A stretch of 54,498 nucleotides of DNA from Microcaldota archaeon (GCA_016212505.1 JACRGB010000014.1:1-54498), one strand, 5' to 3'. Counted from the stretch's first letter, positions 17,640 through 28,001 are shown. The notes: generated by a model from the sequence alone, not told the origin. A program made the numbers and translations.

Positions 17640-18960
17640 AATAAATCTTCCAGAAGCCATTCTTTATGGAGTTGGCATCCTTGTCGGTGCGGGAATTTAT
17701 TCGCTAATTGGGATTGCAGCCGGCGTAGCCGGAAATGCTCTTTGGCTTTCCTTTGCCCTTGGCGCTTTCGTTGCAATATGTACGGTATTTAGCTACGCCG
17801 AACTTTCCGGCATTATCAATCGTGATGCAGTTGAATATCATTACACTAAAAAGGCATTTTCAAGTCCAGTTTTATCTTTTATCATCAGCTGGCTGTTAAT
17901 TATTGCATCTATTTTGGTAGCGTCTACTGTTTCAATAGCATTTGCAGGATATTTTTCAGGGTTTTTTGGTGGTTCACCACAAGCAACCCAAGCAATTGCA
18001 ATTTTACTAATACTTGCGATGAGCTCCATAAATTATCTTGGAATAAAATATTCTGCATTATTCAATTCCCTGGCTTCTGTTTTGGCAATTCTGGGTTTGC
18101 TTCTCATAGTGGTTTTTGGATTTCTTTTCGTTCCTCCTGCAGTCACTACGCATGCTAACTTTTTCGAACTTCCCCCATTAGGATTTCTAGGTGTTATTAG
18201 CGGAGTCTCATTGATTTTCTTTGCATATATAGGATTTGAAAATCTTGCAAATTTAGTTGAAGAGATCCAGAATCCTAAGCATAATCTTCCAAAAGCCCTT
18301 ATAATTTCTCTTTTGATTTCCACCATCATCTACATTCTCGTTTCCATTTCAGCAGTCAATATTGCAACTCCTGCAGAACTTGCTTCAACTAATGCCCCTC
18401 TTGCGTTTGTAGGTTCACGCATCTTGGGATCGTTTTCACCTCTCATTTCCATAAGTGCCCTTTTTGCAACTGCAAGTTCCTGCCTGATCTTCCTATTGGC
18501 AGCGTCCAGGATGATCTATGGCATGGCCGAGTCCGGTGCGTTGCCAAAAGTTTTCTTTTCAGTCAATAAAAACGGCACTCCCTCTTTTGCCTTAATGGTT
18601 TCAACAATTGCGGCACTTATCTCACTTTTTTTATTTAGTATGACCAAAGCAGCAGAAATTGCCAACCTGAGCGTTTTCATTGCATATTTAGCAGTTAATA
18701 TTTCTTTGATTGTCCTATCAAAAAGAGCAGCACATCAAAAGAACACTGTTTTTTCCAGTCCAAGAGTATTCGGGATTCCAATTTTTGCATTTTTGGGAGC
18801 GCTATCCTGTATTTTCTTTTTGGCATTCTTTTCGGTTGAAATCTGGGCCATGGGAATAGTTTTTGCTGCTTCTGGATTGTTACTTTGCTTTATGCTGGGT
18901 CGTTTTAGGATTTATGGCCGCCGCAGGAAAAATGCGGCATCAATAGCAAGCCACGCCTAG
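17623..18960 (+). CDS. APC-family amino acid permease
   Basis: INLPEAILYGVGILVGAGIYSLIG and many TM segments; the likely start is the ATG at 17623 overlapping the upstream gene. Confidence 0.85.
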   Translation: MKLKREINLPEAILYGVGILVGAGIYSLIGIAAGVAGNALWLSFALGAFVAICTVFSYAELSGIINRDAVEYHYTKKAFSSPVLSFIISWLLIIASILVASTVSIAFAGYFSGFFGGSPQATQAIAILLILAMSSINYLGIKYSALFNSLASVLAILGLLLIVVFGFLFVPPAVTTHANFFELPPLGFLGVISGVSLIFFAYIGFENLANLVEEIQNPKHNLPKALIISLLISTIIYILVSISAVNIATPAELASTNAPLAFVGSRILGSFSPLISISALFATASSCLIFLLAASRMIYGMAESGALPKVFFSVNKNGTPSFALMVSTIAALISLFLFSMTKAAEIANLSVFIAYLAVNISLIVLSKRAAHQKNTVFSSPRVFGIPIFAFLGALSCIFFLAFFSVEIWAMGIVFAASGLLLCFMLGRFRIYGRRRKNAASIASHA

Positions 18961-19006
18961 GTAAACACCACTAGATTGTGCCGCAAAACTTTCGTGGCTT
19001 GCTATA
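18920..19006 (-). repeat. Two-hairpin dispersed repeat, copy 2 (inverted)
   Basis: ATAGCAAGCCACG(18943-18955)/CGTGGCTTGCTAT(18993-19005) and GCCGCA(18920-18925)/TGCGGC(18933-18938); overlaps the permease 3' end. Confidence 0.9.
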
Positions 19007-19071
19007 GTGGTGCCTCCTCAATTTCCAGCACATTTTTATTCAAACCTAGCTAACTCATTTACGGGAAAACT

Positions 19072-20052
19072 ATGATCACTCTAGGTATAGAATCCACTGC
19101 CCACACCCTCTCGATCGGTATTGTAAAGGACGGAAATGTGCTCTCCAACATTATCGATATGTATTACGCTGGAAACGAAGGCTTAATCCCAAGAAAACTT
19201 GCTGATCATCACTCTGAAGTTTTTGCAAAAGTGTTATCGCAGGCTTTATCATCTGCTTTGCTTAATATGAAAAAAATCGATCTTATCTCATTTTCCCAAG
19301 GCCCTGGAATCGGTGCGCCATTATCTGTTGGTGTTGCAGGCGCAAAATACCTTGCCATCAGATACAAAAAGCCGATAATTGGGGTAAATCACCCATATGC
19401 TCATGTAAAAATCAGTGAGCACTCAACTAAGCTAAATAATCCGCTTGTTTTGTACGTTTCTGGTGGCAACACTCAAATATTAGTTGAAAGAAACGGTCAT
19501 TATATTGTCTTGGGCGAAACTCTTGATATTGGTATTGGGAATTTATTCGACAGTTTTGCCAGAGCAATCAAATTAAAACATGCGCACGGATCAGCGCTCG
19601 AAGCTCTTGCAAAAGGCGGAAAATACGTGGAGCTTCCGTACACGGTTAAGGGCCTAAACCTGGTTTTTTCCGGCCTCCTGACAAAATCAGAGCAGCTCTC
19701 CGTACGCACCGATATCCCGCATAAAGATTTAGCATATTCATTAATGGAAACTGCATTTTCCATGACCTGCGAGGTGGCTGAGCGGGCGTTATTTTTAACG
19801 AACAAAAAAAGTCTGATTGTTTGCGGCGGTGTAGCGCAAAACAAAAGGCTGCAGCAAATGCTCCGGCTTATGTGCAAGGAAGCAGGAGTCAACTTCGGAG
19901 TTGCGCCTGACGAGTTTAACCGGGATAACGGTGCGATGATTGCTTATGCCGGCGAGCTGCTTTACAAAAAATATGGTGGAATGGTTATCGAAGATTGCGA
20001 TCCGATGACGAATTATCGGATTGACCAAATGAATTTTGTTTTTAGATCGTAA
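19072..20052 (+). CDS. kae1: Kae1/TsaD tRNA N6-threonylcarbamoyladenosine synthesis protein
   Basis: LGIESTAHTLSIGIV; GVNHPYAHVKI; YVSGGNTQIL; LIVCGGVAQNKRL. Confidence 0.95.
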   Translation: MITLGIESTAHTLSIGIVKDGNVLSNIIDMYYAGNEGLIPRKLADHHSEVFAKVLSQALSSALLNMKKIDLISFSQGPGIGAPLSVGVAGAKYLAIRYKKPIIGVNHPYAHVKISEHSTKLNNPLVLYVSGGNTQILVERNGHYIVLGETLDIGIGNLFDSFARAIKLKHAHGSALEALAKGGKYVELPYTVKGLNLVFSGLLTKSEQLSVRTDIPHKDLAYSLMETAFSMTCEVAERALFLTNKKSLIVCGGVAQNKRLQQMLRLMCKEAGVNFGVAPDEFNRDNGAMIAYAGELLYKKYGGMVIEDCDPMTNYRIDQMNFVFRS

Positions 20053-20068
20053 TGGAATCAACTTACCA

Positions 20069-20908
20069 TTAACTAAGTATCATAATTAATCCAACTACTA
20101 TCAACACTACTGCCGCATACTTGTATATGCTTAATTTTTCTTTTAGAACAAGGTACGATGCAGGAATATTTATCAGTGGGCTTGTTGCAGCTATTATTGA
20201 TGTTAATGCTGCGCCTATTTGCTCAATAGAATAAGAATAGAATATTGTGCTTAAACAAACAATAAAACTTCGCAAAGCAATTCCGCTCGCACCCTTAGAA
20301 GGAAAAGAAAGATCCTTCTTTTTCAAAAGGTAATATGCGCTAATAGCTAAAGTTAAGCTGGTTTCAAGTGCCAACGTAGTCATATATGCTCCTATCTCAA
20401 AAATTAACGGTTTAATAAAACTGTAATAATACCCCCAGCTAAAAATGGCAATTGCAATATAGAAAACCCCCTTTTCAAATTTAAATTTTGAAATATCTTC
20501 AAAAGCAAGAGTGATTCCAGCAAGTATTACTAAGATCCCACCTAGGATTTGGGTTATGCTCAACTGTTCCCCAAATATAATTATCCCTACTATCACTACA
20601 AGAAGAACGTAAATTGTGGAAAGAGGACCAAGAACACTAACCTTTCCTGATTCAAATGCCTTAAAATAAGCAATTATTCCTATTGCGCCTATTATGGTTT
20701 GTGCAATAAATGGAGCTAAGATTTCTAGAGGAAAAACAAATTTTATATTTAGCAGAAGTGCGCCTATGAACAGAAATATTGAAAGGAAAATGAAACTATA
20801 AACTATGGCCTTATATCTGCCGCTATTTTCTATGTTCCTCTTTATCATTGGGTCGGCAAGGCCTGCGGTTATGGCAGCGCCTAATGCAAAAAGTATTTCG
20901 ATCATCAA
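20069..20908 (-). CDS. EamA/DMT-family transporter
   Basis: About 10 TM helices; two EamA-like halves. Confidence 0.8.
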   Translation of the reverse strand: MMIEILFALGAAITAGLADPMIKRNIENSGRYKAIVYSFIFLSIFLFIGALLLNIKFVFPLEILAPFIAQTIIGAIGIIAYFKAFESGKVSVLGPLSTIYVLLVVIVGIIIFGEQLSITQILGGILVILAGITLAFEDISKFKFEKGVFYIAIAIFSWGYYYSFIKPLIFEIGAYMTTLALETSLTLAISAYYLLKKKDLSFPSKGASGIALRSFIVCLSTIFYSYSIEQIGAALTSIIAATSPLINIPASYLVLKEKLSIYKYAAVVLIVVGLIMILS

Positions 20909-20966
20909 AAAACCCCATACTGGCTATATACTCGGCCAAATTAATAATTCCGATTGTTGGCCGTGG

Positions 20967-21057
20967 CAAGAAACGCTACGCGTTTCTTGACTGTCTTGAA
21001 GCTTTGCTTCAAGGACAAGTATAGTTGATCCAGCTTTTTTTGCTGGATCAGTATACT
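20967..21057. repeat. Palindromic module array, copy B (three consecutive hairpins)
   Basis: CAAGAAACGC/GCGTTTCTTG (20967-20989); CTTGAAGC-TTT-GCTTCAAG (20995-21013); TGATCCAGC/GCTGGATCA with flanking AGTATA/TATACT (about 21018-21057). Confidence 0.85.
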
Positions 21058-21443
21058 GATATTTCCTCGAGTTTCCTTCCAATCGCACTGGCATCGCTCC
21101 AGTTAATTGCAAAACTTTTCTCATTTTCCTTAAATACTGAAAGAGGGACAAAAACCCATGGTTCGCGGCTTCTTCTCCAACCAACATAGCAGTTAATTCC
21201 GCTAATATCCTCCCAGCGCCTCAGGTTGGTGAATTGTTCCCGCGTGATATTCAGATTGTCCTTTTCCCAGGCCTTTGCCTCGATCCCCAATTGGATTCCT
21301 CCCCTAAAAACTAGGATATCCGGGCTAAGGGAATTTACCCCGCTACCCGCAGCCCTGATGACACAAAAGCCGTTTGTAGAGAAATGTTCAATAAGTTCGC
21401 GTTCTGCGCGCGATCCTTTACGGTAACTGAGCATCAAAAACAT
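21048..21443 (-). CDS. hjc: Holliday junction resolvase Hjc
   Basis: KGSRAERELIEHFSTNGFCVIRAAGSG...DILVFRGGIQLGIEAKAW. Confidence 0.9.
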   Translation of the reverse strand: MFLMLSYRKGSRAERELIEHFSTNGFCVIRAAGSGVNSLSPDILVFRGGIQLGIEAKAWEKDNLNITREQFTNLRRWEDISGINCYVGWRRSREPWVFVPLSVFKENEKSFAINWSDASAIGRKLEEISVY

Positions 21444-21477
21444 TAACAGATTAAATTTAATAGACTAGGTGGCCCCT

Positions 21478-22023
21478 TTAGCCATTTGCTACTTCTTCTA
21501 CGATCCTTATGACTTGATCCAAATCATAAGGTTTTCTTATTACTCTCACTGCCCCTGCTGCTATGAACTCTGCCCCTCCATCCACTAACTCTTCTCCAGT
21601 TCCTACTATGGCTGGCGCAATTTCCATTCCGTAGTTTCTCCTCGTTTTAATTTCATTAAGAAGAGTTAACCCATTCATAACCGGCATCCGGATATCAACA
21701 ATGATAATGTCAAATGTTGCTCCGCCATCTACAATATCAAGGGCTTGTTGCCCATTTTCTGCAATTCTAACCCGATGGCCTTCCACTTCTAGGACCAGTT
21801 TAAGCATTCCATTTATATCTCGTTCATCATCAACAACAAGTATGTTAAGGTGTTTTTTCGTTTGTTTTCCACCCAATTTACCATAGGTAATCTCTGGCCC
21901 ACCTGCCCCTCCACCACCACTAAAATCTCCTGAAGCTGCGAATAATATTCTTCTGGTTAAGGCATTTGGCCCTCTGCCTTCTCGGAATTTTTCTCTTCTT
22001 GATGGCTCGGCAAAACTGTTCAC
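21478..22023 (-). CDS. Receiver-only response regulator
   Basis: LNILVVDDERDINGMLKLVLEVEGHRV...FDIIIVDIRMPVMNG...VIRKPYDLDQV. Confidence 0.85.
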   Translation of the reverse strand: MNSFAEPSRREKFREGRGPNALTRRILFAASGDFSGGGGAGGPEITYGKLGGKQTKKHLNILVVDDERDINGMLKLVLEVEGHRVRIAENGQQALDIVDGGATFDIIIVDIRMPVMNGLTLLNEIKTRRNYGMEIAPAIVGTGEELVDGGAEFIAAGAVRVIRKPYDLDQVIRIVEEVANG

Positions 22024-22128
22024 AAATTCACAGTATTACTATATATAACACTATATTTAAAAACCCCAAGATAATGCGATTTTTATTTTCTTCTAATTAA
22101 GATAATTTGCAGTTAGACTTGTGATTTT

Positions 22129-24687
22129 ATGAGCAAACCAGACCCTAAGATGGACCACTATACGATAGCTTGCGGAGCAATACCTTACCATTACGAATTA
22201 TTTTTTGAGCCAAACCTTTCGACATTTGAATTTATTGGCAAAACCACCATAAAACTAAGGGCAGAAAAACCCATTAAATCGATAAAACTTAATTCAAAAG
22301 AACTCAAAATAACTTCCGCAGTGCTAACGATCGCTGGAAAATCACAGGTGCAGGAAGTTCATTTTACGTTAGATAACAGTTCTGAAGCCACATTTAAATT
22401 TTCCAGTCCGGTTAAGGGCGAGTTCGAGTTGGCCATAGACTATGTCGGGGCCCATAACGACCGCCTTTATGGTTTTTACCGCAGCAGTTATCGGCATAAT
22501 GGCAAAACCAGCCATATGCTAAGCACGCAATTTGAGGCCCCAAATGCACGGGCAGCGTTTCCCTGCCTTGATGAGCCGGAATTCAAGGCTACATTTGATG
22601 TATCCATGCTAATTGATTCCGAGCTTGAGGCAATATCCAATATGCCGATAAAAGAAACAAAACTTCTGCCAACTGAAGGGATCGGGAAGAAAAAACTTGT
22701 AACTTTTGAAACCTCTCCGAAGATGTCGACCTATCTCCTTTATCTAGCTGTAGGCAACTTTGATCAGGTACGTGGAAGTGTGGGCAAGGTCAAAATTAAC
22801 GTGTTCGCTACCCCAGGAAAAAATGCTTATGTTGACCTGCCATTAGATTACAGCAAAAGGCTTTTTGCAGATTTACAAACCTACTTTGGGATAGATTATC
22901 CTCTTCCAAAACTTGATTTTCTTGCAATACCTGACTTTGCAGCCGGCGCAATGGAAAACTGGGGTGCAATAGCGTTCCGGGAAACTGCCCTTTTAGGCAA
23001 TGAATTGGAAACGACAGTCGCAGGCAAGCAGAGGATCGCAGAAGTAGTGTCTCATGAAATAGCCCACATGTGGTTTGGCGATTTAGTGACTATGCTCTGG
23101 TGGGATGATATGTGGCTCAACGAAAGTTTTGCCACGTTTATGGAATACAAATCCGTAGACCGTGTTTTCCCGCAATGGAAGGCTATGCTCAAGTATTATC
23201 TCGATTCTGTAGGTACTGCCATGGTTGCGGATGGAATGGTTAATACCCACCCGATAAGCGTCAAAGTCAATACTGCCGGTGAAATTTCCGAGCTTTTCGA
23301 TGCCATAGGCTACCATAAGGGAGGCAGTGTCCTTCTTATGCTTGAAGACTTTGTGGGCCCGGAAATTTTTCAGAAAGGCCTCACCAGGTACCTGAAGAAG
23401 CACTCTTATGCAAATGCAACAAAAAGCGACCTTTGGGCTGCGATAGCAGATGAATGCGAGGCTCAAGGCAAAAATTACCCGATTATTGCAATTATGGAAG
23501 ATTGGATAAATCGGGAGGGATATCCAATAGTAAATGTAAGGGAATCTGGCGAAGGGGTTTTCATCCTTGATCAGGAACGGTTTACCATCTCAGGAAACAA
23601 AAAAGGCAGCGTCTGGAAAATTCCAATAAGTTATCTATCCGAAAAAGGCGAAGGAAAAATCCTTATGGACAACCCAACTGCCCAGATAACAAATGCCGGA
23701 AAATGGATAAAACTCAATTACAAGCAGGCAGGTTTTTACCGTGTGAATTACCAATCCAGGAACCTTGTTGAATTAGGTAAACTCATAAAAGAGAAAACAT
23801 TGTCTGGACTTGATGTATGGGGCATAGAAAATGACCTTTTTGCATTTGTCCGTTCGGGTCAGATGCCACTTACGGAATATCTTGAGTTTGTGAAAAATTT
23901 CTGCAGCGAGTGCCAATATCCTGCCGATGTGAACATATCCGGCCATCTTGGCTGGCTTAACTCAGTTGCCTACGGCCAGGAATTTGTTAAGGGTGCAAAG
24001 AAACTAAGCCTTTCATTGCATGAAAAAATATTGGGCCGGCTAGGATGGGTGGTTGATCCAAAAGAAAGCAGCATAGACACGAAACTGAGGTCCATTGCGA
24101 TCAGCGAGCTGTGCTTTCTAGGGGATCCTGAGGCCGTTCGGAAAGCCAAATCATTATTCGATGGCCTTATGGAAAAAGGCCAAATCTTAAATCCAAACCT
24201 AAAGCGTGCTGTGTATTCTGCTGTTGCATTCAACAAGCCCGACCAACAAACATTTAGTAAGTTCTTAGGGATCTATCAGGGAAGCGGGTCCCCTGAGGAT
24301 AAAATTATTGCACTTTCCGCAATCGGATCTTTCGGTGAGCGCGGTCTTTTGGCAAAAGCGCTGGACCTAAGTCAATCCAAAGAAGTCCGGCTTCAGGACT
24401 CGGTTATACTAACTAGTGGCGTAGCATCCAACCCGCTCGATCGGCAAATTTACCGCAATTGGGCTATGAAGAACTGGCACAGCCTAATGGTTAAATACGA
24501 TCCCTCTTCACATATGCTCAAAAACTGCGTCGGCGGATTTGGGATGCTTGCTGATCGTAAATCCCTCTTTGAATTAGAATCATTCTTTAGCGACAAATCG
24601 AACCTGCGTGATGATATAAAAATCGAAGTAAAGCAGACCCTCGAGCGCATTTCTGCAAACATAAAATTCATAGAACGAAATTCCTGA
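22129..24687 (+). CDS. M1-family zinc aminopeptidase
   Basis: GAMENWGAI and HEIAHMWFGDLVTMLWWDDMWLNESFATF. Confidence 0.95.
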   Translation: MSKPDPKMDHYTIACGAIPYHYELFFEPNLSTFEFIGKTTIKLRAEKPIKSIKLNSKELKITSAVLTIAGKSQVQEVHFTLDNSSEATFKFSSPVKGEFELAIDYVGAHNDRLYGFYRSSYRHNGKTSHMLSTQFEAPNARAAFPCLDEPEFKATFDVSMLIDSELEAISNMPIKETKLLPTEGIGKKKLVTFETSPKMSTYLLYLAVGNFDQVRGSVGKVKINVFATPGKNAYVDLPLDYSKRLFADLQTYFGIDYPLPKLDFLAIPDFAAGAMENWGAIAFRETALLGNELETTVAGKQRIAEVVSHEIAHMWFGDLVTMLWWDDMWLNESFATFMEYKSVDRVFPQWKAMLKYYLDSVGTAMVADGMVNTHPISVKVNTAGEISELFDAIGYHKGGSVLLMLEDFVGPEIFQKGLTRYLKKHSYANATKSDLWAAIADECEAQGKNYPIIAIMEDWINREGYPIVNVRESGEGVFILDQERFTISGNKKGSVWKIPISYLSEKGEGKILMDNPTAQITNAGKWIKLNYKQAGFYRVNYQSRNLVELGKLIKEKTLSGLDVWGIENDLFAFVRSGQMPLTEYLEFVKNFCSECQYPADVNISGHLGWLNSVAYGQEFVKGAKKLSLSLHEKILGRLGWVVDPKESSIDTKLRSIAISELCFLGDPEAVRKAKSLFDGLMEKGQILNPNLKRAVYSAVAFNKPDQQTFSKFLGIYQGSGSPEDKIIALSAIGSFGERGLLAKALDLSQSKEVRLQDSVILTSGVASNPLDRQIYRNWAMKNWHSLMVKYDPSSHMLKNCVGGFGMLADRKSLFELESFFSDKSNLRDDIKIEVKQTLERISANIKFIERNS

Positions 24688-24816
24688 TATTTGGCAAAAA
24701 AGGTAAGAACCTTTATAAATCTTCTTTGGTTTCGATATAATCCCCATGTAGAAATTAGTAATTTAGTGAAAGTATATAGTAACTAGGTATAAGGCGAGCA
24801 AAAGCAGGTGACCAGT

Positions 24817-24942
24817 ATGTTTGGATGGATCTCTAGGACGGATTGGGATATAGATAAGGTTATGGACGCATATCGGAAAATGCATGAGATTACTCCGAAT
24901 ACTGCCAATAAGCCAGAATTGCCCGGTCAATCGGATATTTAA
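24817..24942 (+). CDS. 41-aa small ORF
   Basis: AGGTG SD upstream of ATG; MFGWISRTDWDIDKVMDAYRKMHEITPNTANKPELPGQSDI*. Confidence 0.45.
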   Translation: MFGWISRTDWDIDKVMDAYRKMHEITPNTANKPELPGQSDI

Positions 24943-24965
24943 TTACTATTTTTTCTATCTTATTT

Positions 24966-25724
24966 ATGAAAATACTAAAGATAGGTGGCAGCTTTATAAC
25001 TAATAAATCCGGCTATAAAAGTCCCAATAGTGAGAATATCGAATCTTTTGCAAATGCCGTTAGCTTAATCTGGCACCAGGGAGTACACGATTTTATCCTT
25101 GTTCATGGTGCTGGCTCATTTGGCCATCCTCTTGTTATTAAATATAAAATAAATGATGGAGTAAAATCCCCTGAACAAAAGCTTGGTTTTGCAGACACTC
25201 ACGCATCATGCACTGAATTATCTTCTATGCTAGTTGCAGCATTGGTCAGAAAGGATGTTCCGGCAATTTCAATTTCTCCAAATAGCATAATCGAGCAAAA
25301 GAACAAAAGAATCAGCAAATTCAACAAAAAACTCGTTTTGGATTATCTAAAAAAAGGCTTTTTACCAATTCTTTATGGCGATGCAGTTCCGGATACCGTT
25401 CTTGAAGGATCGGTTTGTTCTGGTGATCAGATAATCGCACATCTTGCAAAAGATGCCGAATTTGCCGTACTTGCAACCAATGTCGATGGCGTTCTGGATC
25501 GTGAAGGAAAAGTTATTGAAAAAATCACAAAAAAGAATTTTAACGAAATAAAAAAACATTTACTGAAAACCGAAAACGATGTTACTGGAGGAATGGAGGG
25601 CAAGCTCCGGGAACTTCTGGCGCTTAAAACTCCATCATACATTGTAAATGCGGCAAATGGCGAAAGAGTAATAGCGCTTATGATGGGAAAGAAGGCGATT
25701 TGCACTGAAGTTAGGAAAGAATAA
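24966..25724 (+). CDS. Isopentenyl phosphate kinase (amino acid kinase fold)
   Basis: MKILKIGGSFITNKSGY; FILVHGAGSFGHPLVIKYKI; VTGGMEGKLRELL. Confidence 0.9.
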   Translation: MKILKIGGSFITNKSGYKSPNSENIESFANAVSLIWHQGVHDFILVHGAGSFGHPLVIKYKINDGVKSPEQKLGFADTHASCTELSSMLVAALVRKDVPAISISPNSIIEQKNKRISKFNKKLVLDYLKKGFLPILYGDAVPDTVLEGSVCSGDQIIAHLAKDAEFAVLATNVDGVLDREGKVIEKITKKNFNEIKKHLLKTENDVTGGMEGKLRELLALKTPSYIVNAANGERVIALMMGKKAICTEVRKE

Positions 25725-25743
25725 TTTTTAAACAAAGACTCAT

Positions 25744-27906
25744 TTACGCCGCCCGTTCTGCTTTTGCTCTTTCTCCAGCTTTTCGTATTTTTTCAGCAAG
25801 TATTGCTGCATTTGTCTGCGTTCCCTGTAAAAACAGGATTCCATTTGACCTGCAGATTGCGCTTGCATTTCCTGCTGCTGCATGGCCCAAATGTGATCCT
25901 TCTATTATTACTATGTCTCCCTCTCTTATGATTGACCTTAAATATGATGCGCTTACCTCTTTGCCTTCTATCCGTTTCACTTCCAATTCAGTCTCGTTAC
26001 CCAGCCTTTCTTCTAATGTCGATCCTGTTTCTTCACCGGCAATTAAGACAATCCGGTTGAATGTTCTTCCCTTAAATTCAGTTACTTCATCAAGATGAGT
26101 TTGAAGCTCAAAACCCACCGAGCGCTCAAGGTCTTCTGGCAGGTAGTCCCTTGCAATCTCATTTAACCGATCGGCAATATGTTCTCCGTTAAATTCCACT
26201 GCCTTTGCAAAGAGATTCCGGTTTTCATAAGATGTAAATATGGCACGAATTATCGGATCGTCAAGAGCACTTGCTTCTACTGCAACCCCATCCATTATTT
26301 CAAGGCCTCTTTTTCTGAGCGTTAAAAATGCTCGGCTTTCTATTCCGAGAGATTCTAACCGTGCACAAATCGTTCGGAAATGATCTATCTGCATCGGGCT
26401 AGCATCATCAAAACGCTTTCGTAGCCTTTCAACAAGATCTGCAGTTTGCTCTTCTTCAATCGCTACCTTGTGCTCTCTTATGACTTCCCTTGCTTCTTCA
26501 AGTTCCCCTTTTTTAATTCTTCTAACTGCCTCATTTGAAATTTTTCTATCCTCACCCGTGCCATTTCCTAATGTTGCCAATTCCTCCCAAACCCCGGATA
26601 GGTAAATGTCTTCTGAGTAACGTATGACATTGCCCGCTACATTCTGCCTTTCATCCGGTCTTCTCCCTGCCAAGAACGCCTCCAGGATATCCTGAAACGT
26701 CTTTCCGTTTGTTCCTACCACTTCATCTGCTATATCGAGAATGTAACTTGCCAATCGGGTTGACTTGAAATTGGTATTTCTGGCAATTCCTTTCTCCGGC
26801 CTGTCCACCAAACTTGCAAGCTCTTCGAACTGCGGCCGGGCCTTGAGTTTTCTGACAAGTTTTGCAGCAGTCCTGCTAGAGCGGGTCCTTATAACTTCAA
26901 ATAACGCAAAACTTCTGCTGCTTGTTTTTAATTCATCTAAGAGGCTAACTAGCGCTGCAAAATTGTCTTTCGGGTTTATCCATTGCGGGTTTTCTGTTAT
27001 TTCTTTGGCAACCCTTTCACTTTTTACTGACTTTGCAATTTCAAATAGTTTTTCTACTGTCGCATCTCCTAAAATCAGCATGTACGGACATTCAAAAGCC
27101 CAGACCGCTAACCGTGTCGTGTCTGCTGTGCGGTCTCTTTCATATAGTGAAAATCGGTGCCCCACATTTTTTGCAATCATAACATAGCACATTGATTTGA
27201 AGCAGTTGAGCTGGGCCGCAGGAAGCCCTCCTCGTTCTTTTCGTGCCAGAGCGCTAAAATGTTCTGCACATTCTGAAAATTTTGCTATGAACCGGTCGAA
27301 ATCAGCGACTACTGCTTCTTCACGATATGCTCCAACTATGTTGAGCCACTTGGTAATGGAGTCAAACTCATGTGCGCGCAGCCCATCCCGGTTTTCCGGC
27401 CTTAGAAGGAATTCTATTTCACTTCGGACTATTATTGGATCTACGCAACCTGCAGTTGATCCCAAACTTATGTTGGCAATGCGGGTCATTTGCTGCTCTA
27501 CCATGGCTATTTGGGCTTCCTGCCCCTTTAATTTTTCTCTAAATTCTGGTACCCTTTCAATGGCCTGCACTATATTTGGATTAGCAAGATATCTAAATTC
27601 TGCCCTGATTTTTTTATACTCATCTTTAATTTCTTCAAGGGCCTTTACCTGATTTCTCTCGCTATTACCCAAACGGTCCATGATTATGGTAAAACTCCTC
27701 AACTGATGATCCATTGCTTCAAGAAAAGCATGCAGTTCTTTTTCTGGAATATGAAATTCGTCTCTTGCTACTTCTTCAATTATTCCTTTGCGATGTTCCG
27801 TATATCTGGCAGCAAGAGCCTCCGGTGATTCCTGGCCATGAAACCCGCCCCTTTGCATAACTGAATTAGGGTCAACTCTTACAATGTGCCTTCGCTTTCC
27901 TCTCAT
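25744..27906 (-). CDS. Uncharacterised 720-aa protein with DUF2325-like C-terminus
   Basis: Long helical N-terminal region; C-terminal GDIVIIEGSHLGHAAAGNASAICRSNGILFLQGTQTNAAIL. Confidence 0.5.
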   Translation of the reverse strand: MRGKRRHIVRVDPNSVMQRGGFHGQESPEALAARYTEHRKGIIEEVARDEFHIPEKELHAFLEAMDHQLRSFTIIMDRLGNSERNQVKALEEIKDEYKKIRAEFRYLANPNIVQAIERVPEFREKLKGQEAQIAMVEQQMTRIANISLGSTAGCVDPIIVRSEIEFLLRPENRDGLRAHEFDSITKWLNIVGAYREEAVVADFDRFIAKFSECAEHFSALARKERGGLPAAQLNCFKSMCYVMIAKNVGHRFSLYERDRTADTTRLAVWAFECPYMLILGDATVEKLFEIAKSVKSERVAKEITENPQWINPKDNFAALVSLLDELKTSSRSFALFEVIRTRSSRTAAKLVRKLKARPQFEELASLVDRPEKGIARNTNFKSTRLASYILDIADEVVGTNGKTFQDILEAFLAGRRPDERQNVAGNVIRYSEDIYLSGVWEELATLGNGTGEDRKISNEAVRRIKKGELEEAREVIREHKVAIEEEQTADLVERLRKRFDDASPMQIDHFRTICARLESLGIESRAFLTLRKRGLEIMDGVAVEASALDDPIIRAIFTSYENRNLFAKAVEFNGEHIADRLNEIARDYLPEDLERSVGFELQTHLDEVTEFKGRTFNRIVLIAGEETGSTLEERLGNETELEVKRIEGKEVSASYLRSIIREGDIVIIEGSHLGHAAAGNASAICRSNGILFLQGTQTNAAILAEKIRKAGERAKAERAA

Positions 27907-28001
27907 TTTTTACTATTTAAACACAAATGTATATAAAAGTAAACTTGTATTGTTTCATTCAGTTATTTTCTTCAATTAATTCCACAAGCAATCAGATCAA
28001 A

